A program made the position numbers and the translations under genes. 64,000 nucleotides of DNA. It comes from Pseudarthrobacter sulfonivorans (GTDB lineage: Bacteria; Actinomycetota; Actinomycetes; Actinomycetales; Micrococcaceae). This document shows, one piece after another, positions 17,979 through 26,472 of this stretch (its first letter is position 1; each line of letters starts with the position of its first letter). The stretch spans positions 170,297 to 234,296 of the forward strand of contig NZ_JACXBW010000009.1 in the NCBI RefSeq assembly GCF_014712225.1, given 5' to 3'. The notes beneath the pieces were generated by a model. That model did not search any database, was not told the DNA's origin, and saw only the letters and a program-made list of their open reading frames with translations.

Positions 17979-18680
17979 ATGATCACCAAAAAACTGGTCC
18001 TCGCGGGAGTTGTAGCCGCTGCCTTGCTGGGCGGCGGGGCGGCGGTGCTTGACCAGATCGCCCCCGCAGGCATAACCCCGCCTAGTGCAGGCACGGGTCA
18101 CTCCTCTGCGGACAGCAGTCTTCCGCACCCTTCCGGGACAGGGGCCGGCGGCACCACCGGGGCCGGAGACGGTACGGAGTCAACTTCAGCCGAGGCATCA
18201 CCGTCGGAAGGAGCGCCGTCCGAAGCGGCCGCGTCGGATCCGGCAGGTCGCCGCGTCCTGGAAGTCCTTCCGCCGGCCAGTGCCGCGCCAACCGGCCTGC
18301 CCATGCCTTCACCTCCGGCCGCCCTGATCCGAACTCCCTTGCCGGCCCCGGCGTCAGCCCAAGGCAAGGTCGTCGAGGGCTTCCCCGTCCACGTGGTGAC
18401 TTTCCCCGAGCGGACTGTCCTGGTGTCTACCAGTGTGAGCTCCGGTGATCGGACGCTGCAGGTCACCGCCGACGGTATCTCGGAGCTGAGCGCCGCGCAG
18501 ATAACGGGTCATTTTCAGCAGTCCCTGCTGGCCCTGGGCTTCCAGTCCGAAGCAGTGACTTCCGGGGATGGCCAGCAGTCCGTTCGCCTGTCGCGCGGGA
18601 CTGACACGGTGACAGTGGCCATTACGACGACGGGGACCGGAAGCACACGGTTCACACTTCTAGGCACCCTCCATGCGTAA
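17979..18680 (+). CDS. Exported protein of unknown function
   Basis: No family was recognised. The 233 residues begin with a basic tip and a hydrophobic segment (about 6-24) that could be a signal peptide or single membrane anchor. A long Gly/Ser/Thr/Pro/Ala-rich linker (about 30-125) follows, then a small folded-looking C-terminal domain of about 100 residues (from VVEGFPVHVVTF to TLLGTLHA). No Shine-Dalgarno sequence is evident before the ATG at 17979. A 15-codon frame (17935-17982) ends on it with an ATGA overlap. It leads a three-gene run with the MFS and propeller genes. Confidence 0.65.
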   Translation: MITKKLVLAGVVAAALLGGGAAVLDQIAPAGITPPSAGTGHSSADSSLPHPSGTGAGGTTGAGDGTESTSAEASPSEGAPSEAAASDPAGRRVLEVLPPASAAPTGLPMPSPPAALIRTPLPAPASAQGKVVEGFPVHVVTFPERTVLVSTSVSSGDRTLQVTADGISELSAAQITGHFQQSLLALGFQSEAVTSGDGQQSVRLSRGTDTVTVAITTTGTGSTRFTLLGTLHA

Positions 18681-18695
18681 AGGGACCAACAGCTG

Positions 18696-19985
18696 ATGTA
18701 CATCTCCGTTTCCGACCGCAACGGCGGCAAAAAGGACGGGCACGTTGCCGGCGGCGGCCGAACCCGCCGCCCCGAAACGCGGTTCAAACTCTCGCACACC
18801 ATAGTTTGGCTGGGCGTCGTCAGCATGTTCACCGACATCTCCTCCGAGTCCGTGGCCGCCATTCTGCCCCTGTACATCACGGGCTTCCTGGGGCTCTCGG
18901 TGATCGCGTTTGGTGTACTCGACGGCATCAACCAGGGGGCCAGCGCGCTGGTCCGGATCGCGGCCGGGTGGGCTTCTGACAGGATGGGCCATCCCAAGCG
19001 TGTTGCCCTCGCCGGCTATGGGCTTTCGATGGCCGCCCGGATCGGCCTTCTGTTTGCCGGCGGATTTTGGTCCCTCACGGCGATCATTACCGGCGACAGG
19101 ATCGGGAAAGGGATCCGCACTGCCCCCCGTGACGCGCTGATCACTGTATCGGCGCAGCCTGAACATCTGGCCCGGCACTTTGGCGTCCACCGGATGCTCG
19201 ACAACATCGGCGCCGCGACCGGGCCCCTCCTGGCCTTCTTTGTTCTCATGCTCATCCCCAATGGCTACTCAACAGTCTTTGTGGTCTCGCTGGCATTCGC
19301 AGTCATTGGCGTGGCTGTGCTGGCACTGCTCGTCCCGGATCTGCGTGCCGGAAGGCCTCGCTCCGGGAAGGATGAGCCGAAAATTCCGGCACTTTCATTT
19401 CGCTGGCGGATGCTCCGGGAACCAGGGCTTGGGCGGCTGCTGATAGTTGCCGGAATCCTGGGGTTGCTTACTGTGGGAGACGGCTTTATCTACCTCGTGC
19501 TGCAGGATAAGAATTCGTTCGCCGTGCAATGGTTCCCGCTGCTGTATGTGGGCACCAACCTCGTATTCCTTGTGCTTGCGGTACCCCTGGGCAGGCTCGC
19601 TGACAGGTGGGGCAAAGCCAAGGTTTTTATCTCGGGGCACGCGGCGCTGCTCGCCTGCTATTTGCTGACAGCCATGCCGTTCGCAGGAATCGGCCCGACG
19701 CTCGGCTGCCTTGTCCTCCTCGGCGTGTTCTATGCCGCCACGGATGGGGTGCTGGCAGCCCTTGCCAGCCAGCTCACACCACCTGAGAGGCTTGCAACGG
19801 GCATCGGCGCGGCGCAGACCGTAGTGGCGGTAAGCCGGATGGCTGCTTCAGCAGGTTTCGGGATTCTATGGTTCGCCCTGGGTCCGGCGACGGCGATGGT
19901 TGTGGTTGGCTGCATGTTGACCGTTGCCGTCCTGGCGTCTCCGTTCATCCTTAACGGGATCGGGCATGAGAGGCGCGTGGCATGA
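18696..19985 (+). CDS. MFS transporter
   Basis: A 12-helix major facilitator superfamily permease of 429 residues with a charged cytosolic N-terminal tail of about 30 residues. It carries the loop 2-3 motif WASDRMGHPKRV and the conspicuous DRIGKGIRTAPRDALI motif of a drug/metabolite efflux-like MFS group. The substrate is unknown. It starts 15 bases after the preceding exported protein and overlaps the following gene by ATGA, so the three are probably one transcript. Confidence 0.85.
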   Translation: MYISVSDRNGGKKDGHVAGGGRTRRPETRFKLSHTIVWLGVVSMFTDISSESVAAILPLYITGFLGLSVIAFGVLDGINQGASALVRIAAGWASDRMGHPKRVALAGYGLSMAARIGLLFAGGFWSLTAIITGDRIGKGIRTAPRDALITVSAQPEHLARHFGVHRMLDNIGAATGPLLAFFVLMLIPNGYSTVFVVSLAFAVIGVAVLALLVPDLRAGRPRSGKDEPKIPALSFRWRMLREPGLGRLLIVAGILGLLTVGDGFIYLVLQDKNSFAVQWFPLLYVGTNLVFLVLAVPLGRLADRWGKAKVFISGHAALLACYLLTAMPFAGIGPTLGCLVLLGVFYAATDGVLAALASQLTPPERLATGIGAAQTVVAVSRMAASAGFGILWFALGPATAMVVVGCMLTVAVLASPFILNGIGHERRVA

Positions 19986-21025
19986 CCCGGCGCCGGTGGG
20001 AGACTGACGGAAAACTCCGATGGGTCATCCTGTTGGTACTGACCGTGATCGTGATTGCCGGCGCGGGCACGTATGCCGCTCAAGCGTTCCAACGGTTCCA
20101 GGCCGCCAGCCTGGCGGCCTCCTCGGCTGACATCGCGTCCGGCGGTTCGTCGCTGCCGGACCAGCCGTTTGTCCTGTTCCGCAACACCGCCTCCGGCGTG
20201 GGCTATGGCCAGGCCGCAACGGTACTCTTGTCCGCCCCGGGAGCGGAAAGGACGGTGGGCGGCGTCGCCTGCGACCGCGTCTACGGGACGTCCGGCGAAG
20301 TGATGTGCCTGCGGACCAACCGCGGTCTCGTCACCAGCTATGAGGCGGCCATCTATGACAGGAACTGGCAGGAGATCCGCAGCTGGGCGCTGCGCGGGAT
20401 CCCCAGCCGCACAAGACTTGATGAAGCCGGAAGCACCGCAGCAACAACAGTCTTCGTGACCGGGCACTCGTATGCCGGAACAGGATTTTCCACTGAGACT
20501 GTGATCAGTCCCGTGGACGGCGGTCCCGGGACAGGAAGCCTCGAGGATTTCGCATTGTGGGTCAACGGCGCCCAAGTCAGTCCTGCGGACAGGAACATCT
20601 GGGGAGTGACCTTTCTTCCGGGCCAAGCCGATTCCTTTTACGCCACGGCGGCGTCGAACGGCCGGATTTGGCTTGTCGAAGGAAGCGTCTCGTCCCGTAA
20701 GCTCACCGCAGTCCACGACGGCGCTGAATGTCCGTCAGTCTCTCCTGACGGCAAGCGAATTGCATTCAAAAAGAACATGGCGGGCACCGTGACACCGCTC
20801 TGGAACATCGCGGTCCTCGATATTTCCACGGGCACAGAGACGCTGCTTGCGGAGACACGGAACGTTGATGACCAGGTTGAATGGCTGGATAACAGCACCC
20901 TGCTCTATGGACTGGGTCGGGATGATGCTGCCGGAGACAGCGACATCTGGCGTCTCGGCACCAACGCCGAGTCCCGGCCCGAACTCTTCATCCAACACGC
21001 CTGGTCCCCATCCGTTGTTCGGTGA
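19982..21025 (+). CDS. Membrane-anchored TolB-like beta-propeller protein
   Basis: A 347-residue protein with one N-terminal membrane helix (about 13-32) and an extracytoplasmic body. The body shows beta-propeller repeats of the TolB/WD40-like kind, clearest at CPSVSPDGKRIAFKKN, with further blades suggested by WNIAVLDISTGTETLL and SDIWRLGTN. Function unknown; it may bind a partner or polymer outside the cell. The start overlaps the MFS gene by 4 bases. The stop codon TGA is the first triplet of a 28-base tandem repeat. Confidence 0.65.
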   Translation: MTRRRWETDGKLRWVILLVLTVIVIAGAGTYAAQAFQRFQAASLAASSADIASGGSSLPDQPFVLFRNTASGVGYGQAATVLLSAPGAERTVGGVACDRVYGTSGEVMCLRTNRGLVTSYEAAIYDRNWQEIRSWALRGIPSRTRLDEAGSTAATTVFVTGHSYAGTGFSTETVISPVDGGPGTGSLEDFALWVNGAQVSPADRNIWGVTFLPGQADSFYATAASNGRIWLVEGSVSSRKLTAVHDGAECPSVSPDGKRIAFKKNMAGTVTPLWNIAVLDISTGTETLLAETRNVDDQVEWLDNSTLLYGLGRDDAAGDSDIWRLGTNAESRPELFIQHAWSPSVVR

Positions 21026-21106
21026 CCCGGGCGACCGGTCAACTATTCGATGACCCGGGCGACCGGTCAACTATTCGTTGACCCGGGCGACCGGTCAACC
21101 ATTGCG
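21023..21106. repeat. Three tandem 28-base repeats
   Basis: Units at 21023-21050, 21051-21078 and 21079-21106. The first two differ only in the last base and the third in a few 3' bases. Each begins TGACCCGGGCGACCGGTCA, whose ends TGACC/GGTCA are inverted, so each unit can form a small hairpin. The first TGA is the stop codon of the propeller gene. There are no spacers, so it is not a CRISPR array. Confidence 0.9.
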
Positions 21107-21169
21107 GACAGCGTCACGCCCGGTAAGCCGGCACAGCGCCACCCCGGTCGCGGCGACAACACTCTGGAC

Positions 21170-21269
21170 GACCCCGCACTGCAGGCTACCTGCGAACGCG
21201 GGTTGAGAAGGCGGAGCTGACCCCGCACTGCAGGCTAACCTGCGAAACCGGCTTGAGACGGGCGCAGCT
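21170..21269. repeat. Two imperfect tandem copies of about 50 bases
   Basis: Copies at 21170-21218 and 21219-21269 both begin GACCCCGCACTGCAGGCTA and end GCAGCT or GGAGCT, with small differences and one extra A. Both lie in the 376-base gene-free stretch between two converging genes. No gene is seen there. Confidence 0.8.
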
Positions 21270-21334
21270 GACACCGGACCGCAGCACCATCGGCGCCTGG
21301 GCGCCGGACAACAGGACCAAGCAGGGGAACGGAC

Positions 21335-21376
21335 ACACAAAAGAGCGGTCCAAGACAAACCAGCCTTGGACCGCTC
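21335..21376 (-). terminator. Rho-independent terminator of the secreted DUF4082 protein gene
   Basis: On the minus strand a perfect 12-base stem (GAGCGGTCCAAG, 21376-21365, pairing with 21354-21343) with a 10-base loop is followed by TTTTGTGTG. It lies 25 bases past the stop codon. This is the best intrinsic terminator in the window. Confidence 0.85.
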
Positions 21377-21401
21377 CCTCTTGCCAGGGAACACCTACAT
21401 A

Positions 21402-24400
21402 TCAGTTGAACACGACGTCCACCAGGTAGCTTGCGTTGGAGGATGAGCCTGGGAAATCGTTGCTGTAGGAGTAGGCGCCGGACCCGCCGGTGGTGCGGAG
21501 TGGTCCGCTGGTGAATCCTGAGCTGAATCCTCCCTGGGTGTAGGAGTAGGTGCCGGTGGGGGTTCGGTAGGCGGCGATGTATTCGGTGTCGGGCGTGATT
21601 GCTACGGGTTGGTCGAAGGTTGCGGTCTGCCAGCCGGCGGTCGTTTCCCCGGTGAAGGTTACGGTGGCGAGCTGTTGGCCGTCGGCGGTGAAGAGGGTGC
21701 CGGTGTGGGTGCCGGTGTTGCCTGCGGCCTTGTAGAACCGGATGCCGGTGATGGTGCCGGCGGCGGAGCTGGCGAACCTGACGCCCAGGACCAGTGGTGT
21801 GCCGTCTTTGACCTCCATCACGGTTGGTGTCACTGTGTCCTGGTAGAGCGTGCAGGGGCAGGCTCCTTCGGTCTGCGGCGACGGGACGGTGGTGAAGGTC
21901 CAGGTGCTGCCGGCGCTCAGTTGCTGGTCTGTTGTAGAGGTGGCTGCCACGGCTACGGTGTAGGCCGTGCCGGCCGCCAGCGGGGCGGACGGGGTGAAGG
22001 TCACCTTGGAAGTGGCTGCGTCGTAGCTGGTCGATCCGGGAACAGCGGTTGTGCCTGGGCCGGTCACGGTGGCTGTCACCGTGGAGGCGTTGACCGGCTT
22101 GGAGAACACAGCAGATACGGTGCTGTTCGGGTCGATGCTTGACGAGCCGGGCAGCGGAGCCTGCGAAACGGCGGTAAACGGCAGATCCGACTGTTGGAAC
22201 ACGACGTCCACCAGGTAGCTTGCGTTGGAGGATGAGCCTGGGAAATCGTTGCTGTAGGAGTAGGCGCCGGACCCGCCGGTGGTGCGGAGTGGTCCGCTGG
22301 TGAATCCTGAGCTGAATCCTCCCTGGGTGTAGGAGTAGGTGCCGGTGGGGGTTCGGTAGGCGGCGATGTATTCGGTGTCGGGCGTTATTGCTACGGGTTG
22401 GTCGAAGGCGGCGGTCTGCCAGCCGGCGGTCGTTTCCCCGGTGAAGGTTACGGTGGCGAGCTGTTGGCCGTCGGCGGTGAAGAGGGTGCCGGTGTGGGTG
22501 CCGGTGTTGCCTGCGGCCTTGTAGAACCGGATGCCGGTGATGGTGCCGGCGGCGGAGCTGGCGAACCTGACGCCCAGGACCAGTGGTGTGCCGTCTTTGA
22601 CCTCCATCACGGTTGGTGTCACTGTGTCCTGGTAGAGCGTGCAGGGGCAGGCTCCTTCGGTCTGCGGCGACGGGACGGTGGTGAAGGTCCAGGTGCTGCC
22701 GGCGCTCAGTTGCTGGTCTGTTGTAGAGGTGGCTGCCACGGCTACGGTGTAGGCCGTGCCGGCCGCCAGCGGGGCGGACGGGGTGAAGGTCACCTTGGAA
22801 GTGGCTGCGTCGTAGCTGGTCGATCCGGGAACAGCGGTTGTGCCCGGGCCGGTCACGGTGGCTGTCACGGTGGAGGCGTTGACCGGCTTGGAGAACACAG
22901 CAGATACGGTGCTGTTCGGGTCGATGCTTGACGAGCCGGGCAGCGGAGCCTGCGAAACGGCAGTAAACGGCAGGACCGGGTACTGGACCACAACATCGAC
23001 CAGGTAGCTGGCCGATGACCGAAGGTTCGGGAAATCGTTGGAATAGGAGTAGGCGCCGGCGTCCGAAGACGCCCGCAGGTTGCCTGCGCTGAGGCCCGTC
23101 CCAAATCCATTGACCGTGGCTGAATACGTGCCGGTAGTGGTCTTGTAAGCCACGATGTACTCCGTGTTGGGTGACATTGCCACCGGCTGGTTGAAGTTCG
23201 CCGTCTGCCATCCCGAATTGCTTTCGTTGGCGAACACCACGGTGGCCAGCTGCTGGCCTTCGGCCGTGAACAGCGAGCCGGTGTGCGTTCCCGTATTTCC
23301 TGCGGCCTTGTAGAAGCGGACGCCGGTCACAGTGCCTTCAGTTGTGCTGGAGAACCTCACGCCGAGGGTGAGCGGCACCCCGTCCCTGATCTCCGGAAGG
23401 CCAGGCACCACGGAATCGTCATAGAAGCTGCAGGGGCACGTTCCTGGCACTGGCGGCGAGACCACCGTGGTGAAGGACCACGTACCCCCTGCGGTCACCG
23501 TATCTCCGGTGGTGGACGTGGCACTGAGCGTGGCCGTGTACGTGGTGCCCAGGTCAAGGCTGGACGCGGCCGTAAAGGTTGCTTTTCGGGTGGCGGGGTC
23601 GTAAATCGTCGTACCTTCGACGTTGGTCCCGCCGGGGGCGGTGAGCCTGAGCTGGACGCTCGAGGCTGTCACTGGCTTCGAGAAGGCGGCCCCCACGGTG
23701 GTGGACTGTGGAACGCTCGACGAGCCGTCCAAAGGCCAATGCCCGGAGACCGTGAGCGGCGTATTGTCCGTCGTGTCAAAGACGGCGTCGACGAAGTAGT
23801 TTCCGTTTCCGTAGCTGCTCGTCGGGTACACGCCGGGGCTGCCGTAAACACCCGCTGATGGGCTGCCGAAACCACCGGCCACCGTCAAGGGGGGATCGGC
23901 CAAACCAAAGCTGTCCCACTGGGAGTCCTTGCTGGCGTAATGTCCCTGCGGCGCCGTGTAGGACGCTGTATAGGCTTGGCCGGCGACGACGGCAACGGGC
24001 TGGGCAAAGAGGAGTTTCTGCCAACCGGAAGCCGTTTCCGACGTAAATGTTGCATTGGCGAGACGCTGGCCGGCGGAGTCCCACAGCGATCCGACATGGG
24101 TTCCGGAGTTTGCAGTGCTCTTGTAGAACCGAACCCCGGTGATGAACCCATCCACCGTGGGCGTGACCGTCATGCCGAGCTCGTAGGCTCCGCCATCCCC
24201 GGAATCAGGTACGGCGGGGACCTGCTCGCCGAATACCGTGTACGGTCCGGCGAGCGCAATATCGCGCACCGCGGGCGTGCCGATATTGGCGCTGTCGTCC
24301 ATGGCACGGACCTGCAACGTGGCGCTGGACAAGCCCTTCTGGATGTAGGTGTACGTCCAGTTCTGTTTTCCTTGCGCCGGATGCCAGTTGGTTCCGCCAT

Positions 24401-26156
24401 CTGTGGAAACCTCCACGCCTGAAACAATGCCGCCGGTATCGGTGGCAGTTCCGGAGGCAGTGACACTGGTGCCTTGCGGTATCGCAGCTCCCTGGGCAGG
24501 AGAGGCGATGGTGACCACAGGGCCGGTCTTATCACTACTGGGCGTGGCCGGGGCCAGGGCGGCATCGCGGGTGCCCGGCTGAGCGCCCATATCCGCCAAG
24601 AGGTTGATCTGGGCCTGCTGCATGCGGGGATCCGCCGGCGCTCCCGCGCCGTCGTGCTCTTGGTCAAGGCCCCAGGTCCACTGGACGGTGCCCGCGGAGA
24701 ACACCAAGGCCCCGCTGGCCGCACGGTAAAGAGTGGTGTTGTGAGTAGTTGTTCCGGCTTTGACCGTGTTCCCGTAGTCCTGCAGATACTGTTCCACGGG
24801 TCCTGTGGTTGTGGACAACCGGATGAGTCCGGCAGGCCGGAAGCCGTTGTCCAGGTCTTCGTTGGATTCATAGCCCACCGTGTGAGGAGCGAGTTGCGCT
24901 GACGTCCCGGTGGCAAGCGTGGCAAGCGACGTGCTGCGCCAAAGCCGTGACTTGCCTTCCGCGGCGCTGACGGTAATGGGCAGATCGGAATAGTTCGACA
25001 TGTACATGGTGCCGGTCAGGCCATTTTCAGGCAGGCCCCCGCCATTGGCCTGTGAGGCATACCGGGGATCGCGCCACGTGCCGGTCCATTCGTTGCTGGG
25101 ATCGATCTTGCTGTTGGCCCAGGTTTCCTTGTAGGAGGTGATGGTCCGATACGCGGCCCCGTCAACGGCAGACGGTTCGTAGCGCGTACGCCAGTACATC
25201 TCGTTTCCGGAAAGGAACTGAAGGTTTACGCCCGCGTCACGGGCTGCCGCCACATTGGTGCGCTGCGCTCCGGACCAATATTCATCGTGCCCCACCGAAA
25301 GGAAGACTTTGTGGTTGAGCAGCAGCCCGCCGCTGCGGTCAGTATCCACACCGCTGATGTAGCTGACGTCGTAGCCGTTCTTCTCAAGGAAGCGGACCAG
25401 GGGGTATTCGTTACTGAAGTAGAAATCCCGGCCGTCCGGTCCGCCCCTTGTGTCGACGGGACGGTTGTAGCTGATTTTGTATGCACGGCCGTTGACGGCG
25501 CCTTGGTAAAAGTCAGCGCCGCCGTAGGTGTTGTAGGCCTGCCACGAGGTGTCGGAAGTTTGGAAGACAACGTCCGAGTGGCTCGCATCATTGCGGACAA
25601 TAAACGTGATGTGGCTTTGGCTTCCGTTGTCCGGGCGGGTGAGGAGCGCAAAGTAAACGCCCGAGACTGCTGTCGAGGGCACCTGCCATGTGGCTGAAAC
25701 GGCCCAGTTGCCGCAGTCGTACAGTTCCGTGGTGACGTCTGTGAGGCACTGCGGCTGGTTCTGCCGGAAGGCGGATGGGGTCACCGTGGCGACCTTGCGG
25801 GCGCCGAGACCCTGGTACCAGCCTGTCCGGTAGATGTTGATGGTGTAGTTGGCGGCGCTGGTGTCCACCTTGAAGGGGATGGGCTGCCCGGCATTGACAC
25901 TGATCTCGGTCGCGAATCCTTGAATGTCGGAATCGCCGGCCCCCGAAATGTCCCACTCGGAGGCCGGGCTTCCCGGCTTTGAGTTCTCGCACGCGATGGC
26001 GTTGACCAGCGGAGCGCACGGGTCTGCCGCCGACGCACTGGAGAGAAAATTCGCCGGAAGGCCTACGGGCAACATCGCGGCTACGAGCGCGAGAGTCACC
26101 GCCACAACCATCCGCCGTAGGGGCTTCAGGGAACGCTCGGCTGGGTATGCGGGCAT
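21402..26156 (-). CDS. Giant secreted protein: N,N-dimethylformamidase-like domain with DUF4082 and Big_5 modules
   Basis: 1584 residues. Signal peptide 1-43 (ends SASA|AD), then an N,N-dimethylformamidase large-subunit-like domain (about 45-530). Two tyrosine motifs there, GHDEYWS (289-295) and GNEMYWR (317-323), resemble those giving tyrosinate iron ligands in the true enzyme. An Ig-like segment (about 545-636) follows, then DUF4082, Big_5, DUF4082, Big_5, DUF4082, Big_5, DUF4082. The last two Big_5-DUF4082 modules (263 residues each) are nearly identical. The start at 26156 was chosen for AGGAG 5 bases upstream; the in-frame extension lacks sense. Probably an extracellular or wall-associated hydrolase or binding protein; substrate unknown. 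Confidence 0.85.
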   Translation of the reverse strand: MPAYPAERSLKPLRRMVVAVTLALVAAMLPVGLPANFLSSASAADPCAPLVNAIACENSKPGSPASEWDISGAGDSDIQGFATEISVNAGQPIPFKVDTSAANYTINIYRTGWYQGLGARKVATVTPSAFRQNQPQCLTDVTTELYDCGNWAVSATWQVPSTAVSGVYFALLTRPDNGSQSHITFIVRNDASHSDVVFQTSDTSWQAYNTYGGADFYQGAVNGRAYKISYNRPVDTRGGPDGRDFYFSNEYPLVRFLEKNGYDVSYISGVDTDRSGGLLLNHKVFLSVGHDEYWSGAQRTNVAAARDAGVNLQFLSGNEMYWRTRYEPSAVDGAAYRTITSYKETWANSKIDPSNEWTGTWRDPRYASQANGGGLPENGLTGTMYMSNYSDLPITVSAAEGKSRLWRSTSLATLATGTSAQLAPHTVGYESNEDLDNGFRPAGLIRLSTTTGPVEQYLQDYGNTVKAGTTTHNTTLYRAASGALVFSAGTVQWTWGLDQEHDGAGAPADPRMQQAQINLLADMGAQPGTRDAALAPATPSSDKTGPVVTIASPAQGAAIPQGTSVTASGTATDTGGIVSGVEVSTDGGTNWHPAQGKQNWTYTYIQKGLSSATLQVRAMDDSANIGTPAVRDIALAGPYTVFGEQVPAVPDSGDGGAYELGMTVTPTVDGFITGVRFYKSTANSGTHVGSLWDSAGQRLANATFTSETASGWQKLLFAQPVAVVAGQAYTASYTAPQGHYASKDSQWDSFGLADPPLTVAGGFGSPSAGVYGSPGVYPTSSYGNGNYFVDAVFDTTDNTPLTVSGHWPLDGSSSVPQSTTVGAAFSKPVTASSVQLRLTAPGGTNVEGTTIYDPATRKATFTAASSLDLGTTYTATLSATSTTGDTVTAGGTWSFTTVVSPPVPGTCPCSFYDDSVVPGLPEIRDGVPLTLGVRFSSTTEGTVTGVRFYKAAGNTGTHTGSLFTAEGQQLATVVFANESNSGWQTANFNQPVAMSPNTEYIVAYKTTTGTYSATVNGFGTGLSAGNLRASSDAGAYSYSNDFPNLRSSASYLVDVVVQYPVLPFTAVSQAPLPGSSSIDPNSTVSAVFSKPVNASTVTATVTGPGTTAVPGSTSYDAATSKVTFTPSAPLAAGTAYTVAVAATSTTDQQLSAGSTWTFTTVPSPQTEGACPCTLYQDTVTPTVMEVKDGTPLVLGVRFASSAAGTITGIRFYKAAGNTGTHTGTLFTADGQQLATVTFTGETTAGWQTAAFDQPVAITPDTEYIAAYRTPTGTYSYTQGGFSSGFTSGPLRTTGGSGAYSYSNDFPGSSSNASYLVDVVFQQSDLPFTAVSQAPLPGSSSIDPNSTVSAVFSKPVNASTVTATVTGPGTTAVPGSTSYDAATSKVTFTPSAPLAAGTAYTVAVAATSTTDQQLSAGSTWTFTTVPSPQTEGACPCTLYQDTVTPTVMEVKDGTPLVLGVRFASSAAGTITGIRFYKAAGNTGTHTGTLFTADGQQLATVTFTGETTAGWQTATFDQPVAITPDTEYIAAYRTPTGTYSYTQGGFSSGFTSGPLRTTGGSGAYSYSNDFPGSSSNASYLVDVVFN
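21408..22184 (-). repeat. 777-base tandem duplication, copy A (C-terminal)
   Basis: Encodes the last Big_5-DUF4082 module of the giant secreted protein. It matches copy B (22197-22973) at an offset of 789 bases with about six differences found by eye, roughly 99% identity. The offset is a multiple of three, so the frame is kept. Confidence 0.92.
22197..22973 (-). repeat. 777-base tandem duplication, copy B
   Basis: Encodes the preceding Big_5-DUF4082 module. It is separated from copy A by a 12-base linker. The next module upstream in the protein (from about 22980) is homologous but clearly diverged, so this duplication is recent. Confidence 0.92.
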
Positions 26157-26389
26157 GTGAACTCCTGGATTGAGTACGCTGTTGCGAAGCAGGCCCGGAG
26201 CGAGTTGCTTCGGGCCAATTGCTGCTCCCCCAGGAGCAGCCAAAAACCAAGACATTCAGTTGTCCGCAGGGCCGGGACGTCGGTGCTGCCTCCGCACCGT
26301 CTGCACCGGTGATGGATTTAGCTTTGGCTGGAACCGGTCCAAGGACCCGTGAGAGACCGCCAAGCTAAGCAGCACATAACAACCCTGTA
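26157..26389 (-). promoter_or_regulatory. Long structured 5' leader of the secreted protein gene
   Basis: About 233 transcribed but untranslated bases are predicted from the promoter at 26396-26424. Possible stems, in + coordinates: 26359-26368 with 26318-26328, 26336-26340 with 26343-26347, 26281-26286 with 26294-26299, 26262-26265 with 26275-26278, 26221-26228 with 26233-26240, and 26192-26197 with 26211-26216. GAAGC/GCTTC segments can cross the last stem as a pseudoknot. No known riboswitch class was recognised. The rest of the 316-base gap to oleD (26425-26472) shows nothing further. Confidence 0.4.
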
Positions 26390-26395
26390 GCTGCG

Positions 26396-26424
26396 ATATT
26401 AGGCACGGCATAAACACGCAACAA
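26396..26424 (-). promoter_or_regulatory. Promoter of the secreted DUF4082 protein gene
   Basis: On the minus strand TTGTTG (26424-26419) and TAATAT (26401-26396) have a 17-base spacer. The expected start is near 26389. It lies between the oleD stop and the gene, so the gene is probably transcribed independently of the ole operon. Confidence 0.5.
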
Positions 26425-26472
26425 GGAAATTGGCGCGCCTGCGACGAAGTCTGTGGAAACCCGCAGGACGAG

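Noticed and set aside
21023..21106. CRISPR array
   Set aside because: The 28-base units are directly adjacent with no spacers, only three copies exist, and no cas gene is in the window.
21235..23211. A 658-codon minus-strand frame with repeated His/Arg-rich segments
   Set aside because: It is another frame of the duplicated DUF4082 region; its repeats simply mirror the DNA duplication.
26157..26389. Known riboswitch upstream of the giant secreted protein (c-di-GMP or c-di-AMP class)
   Set aside because: A CCAAAGC segment and nearby stems recall these classes, but the defining conserved loops were not found; kept only as an unclassified leader.
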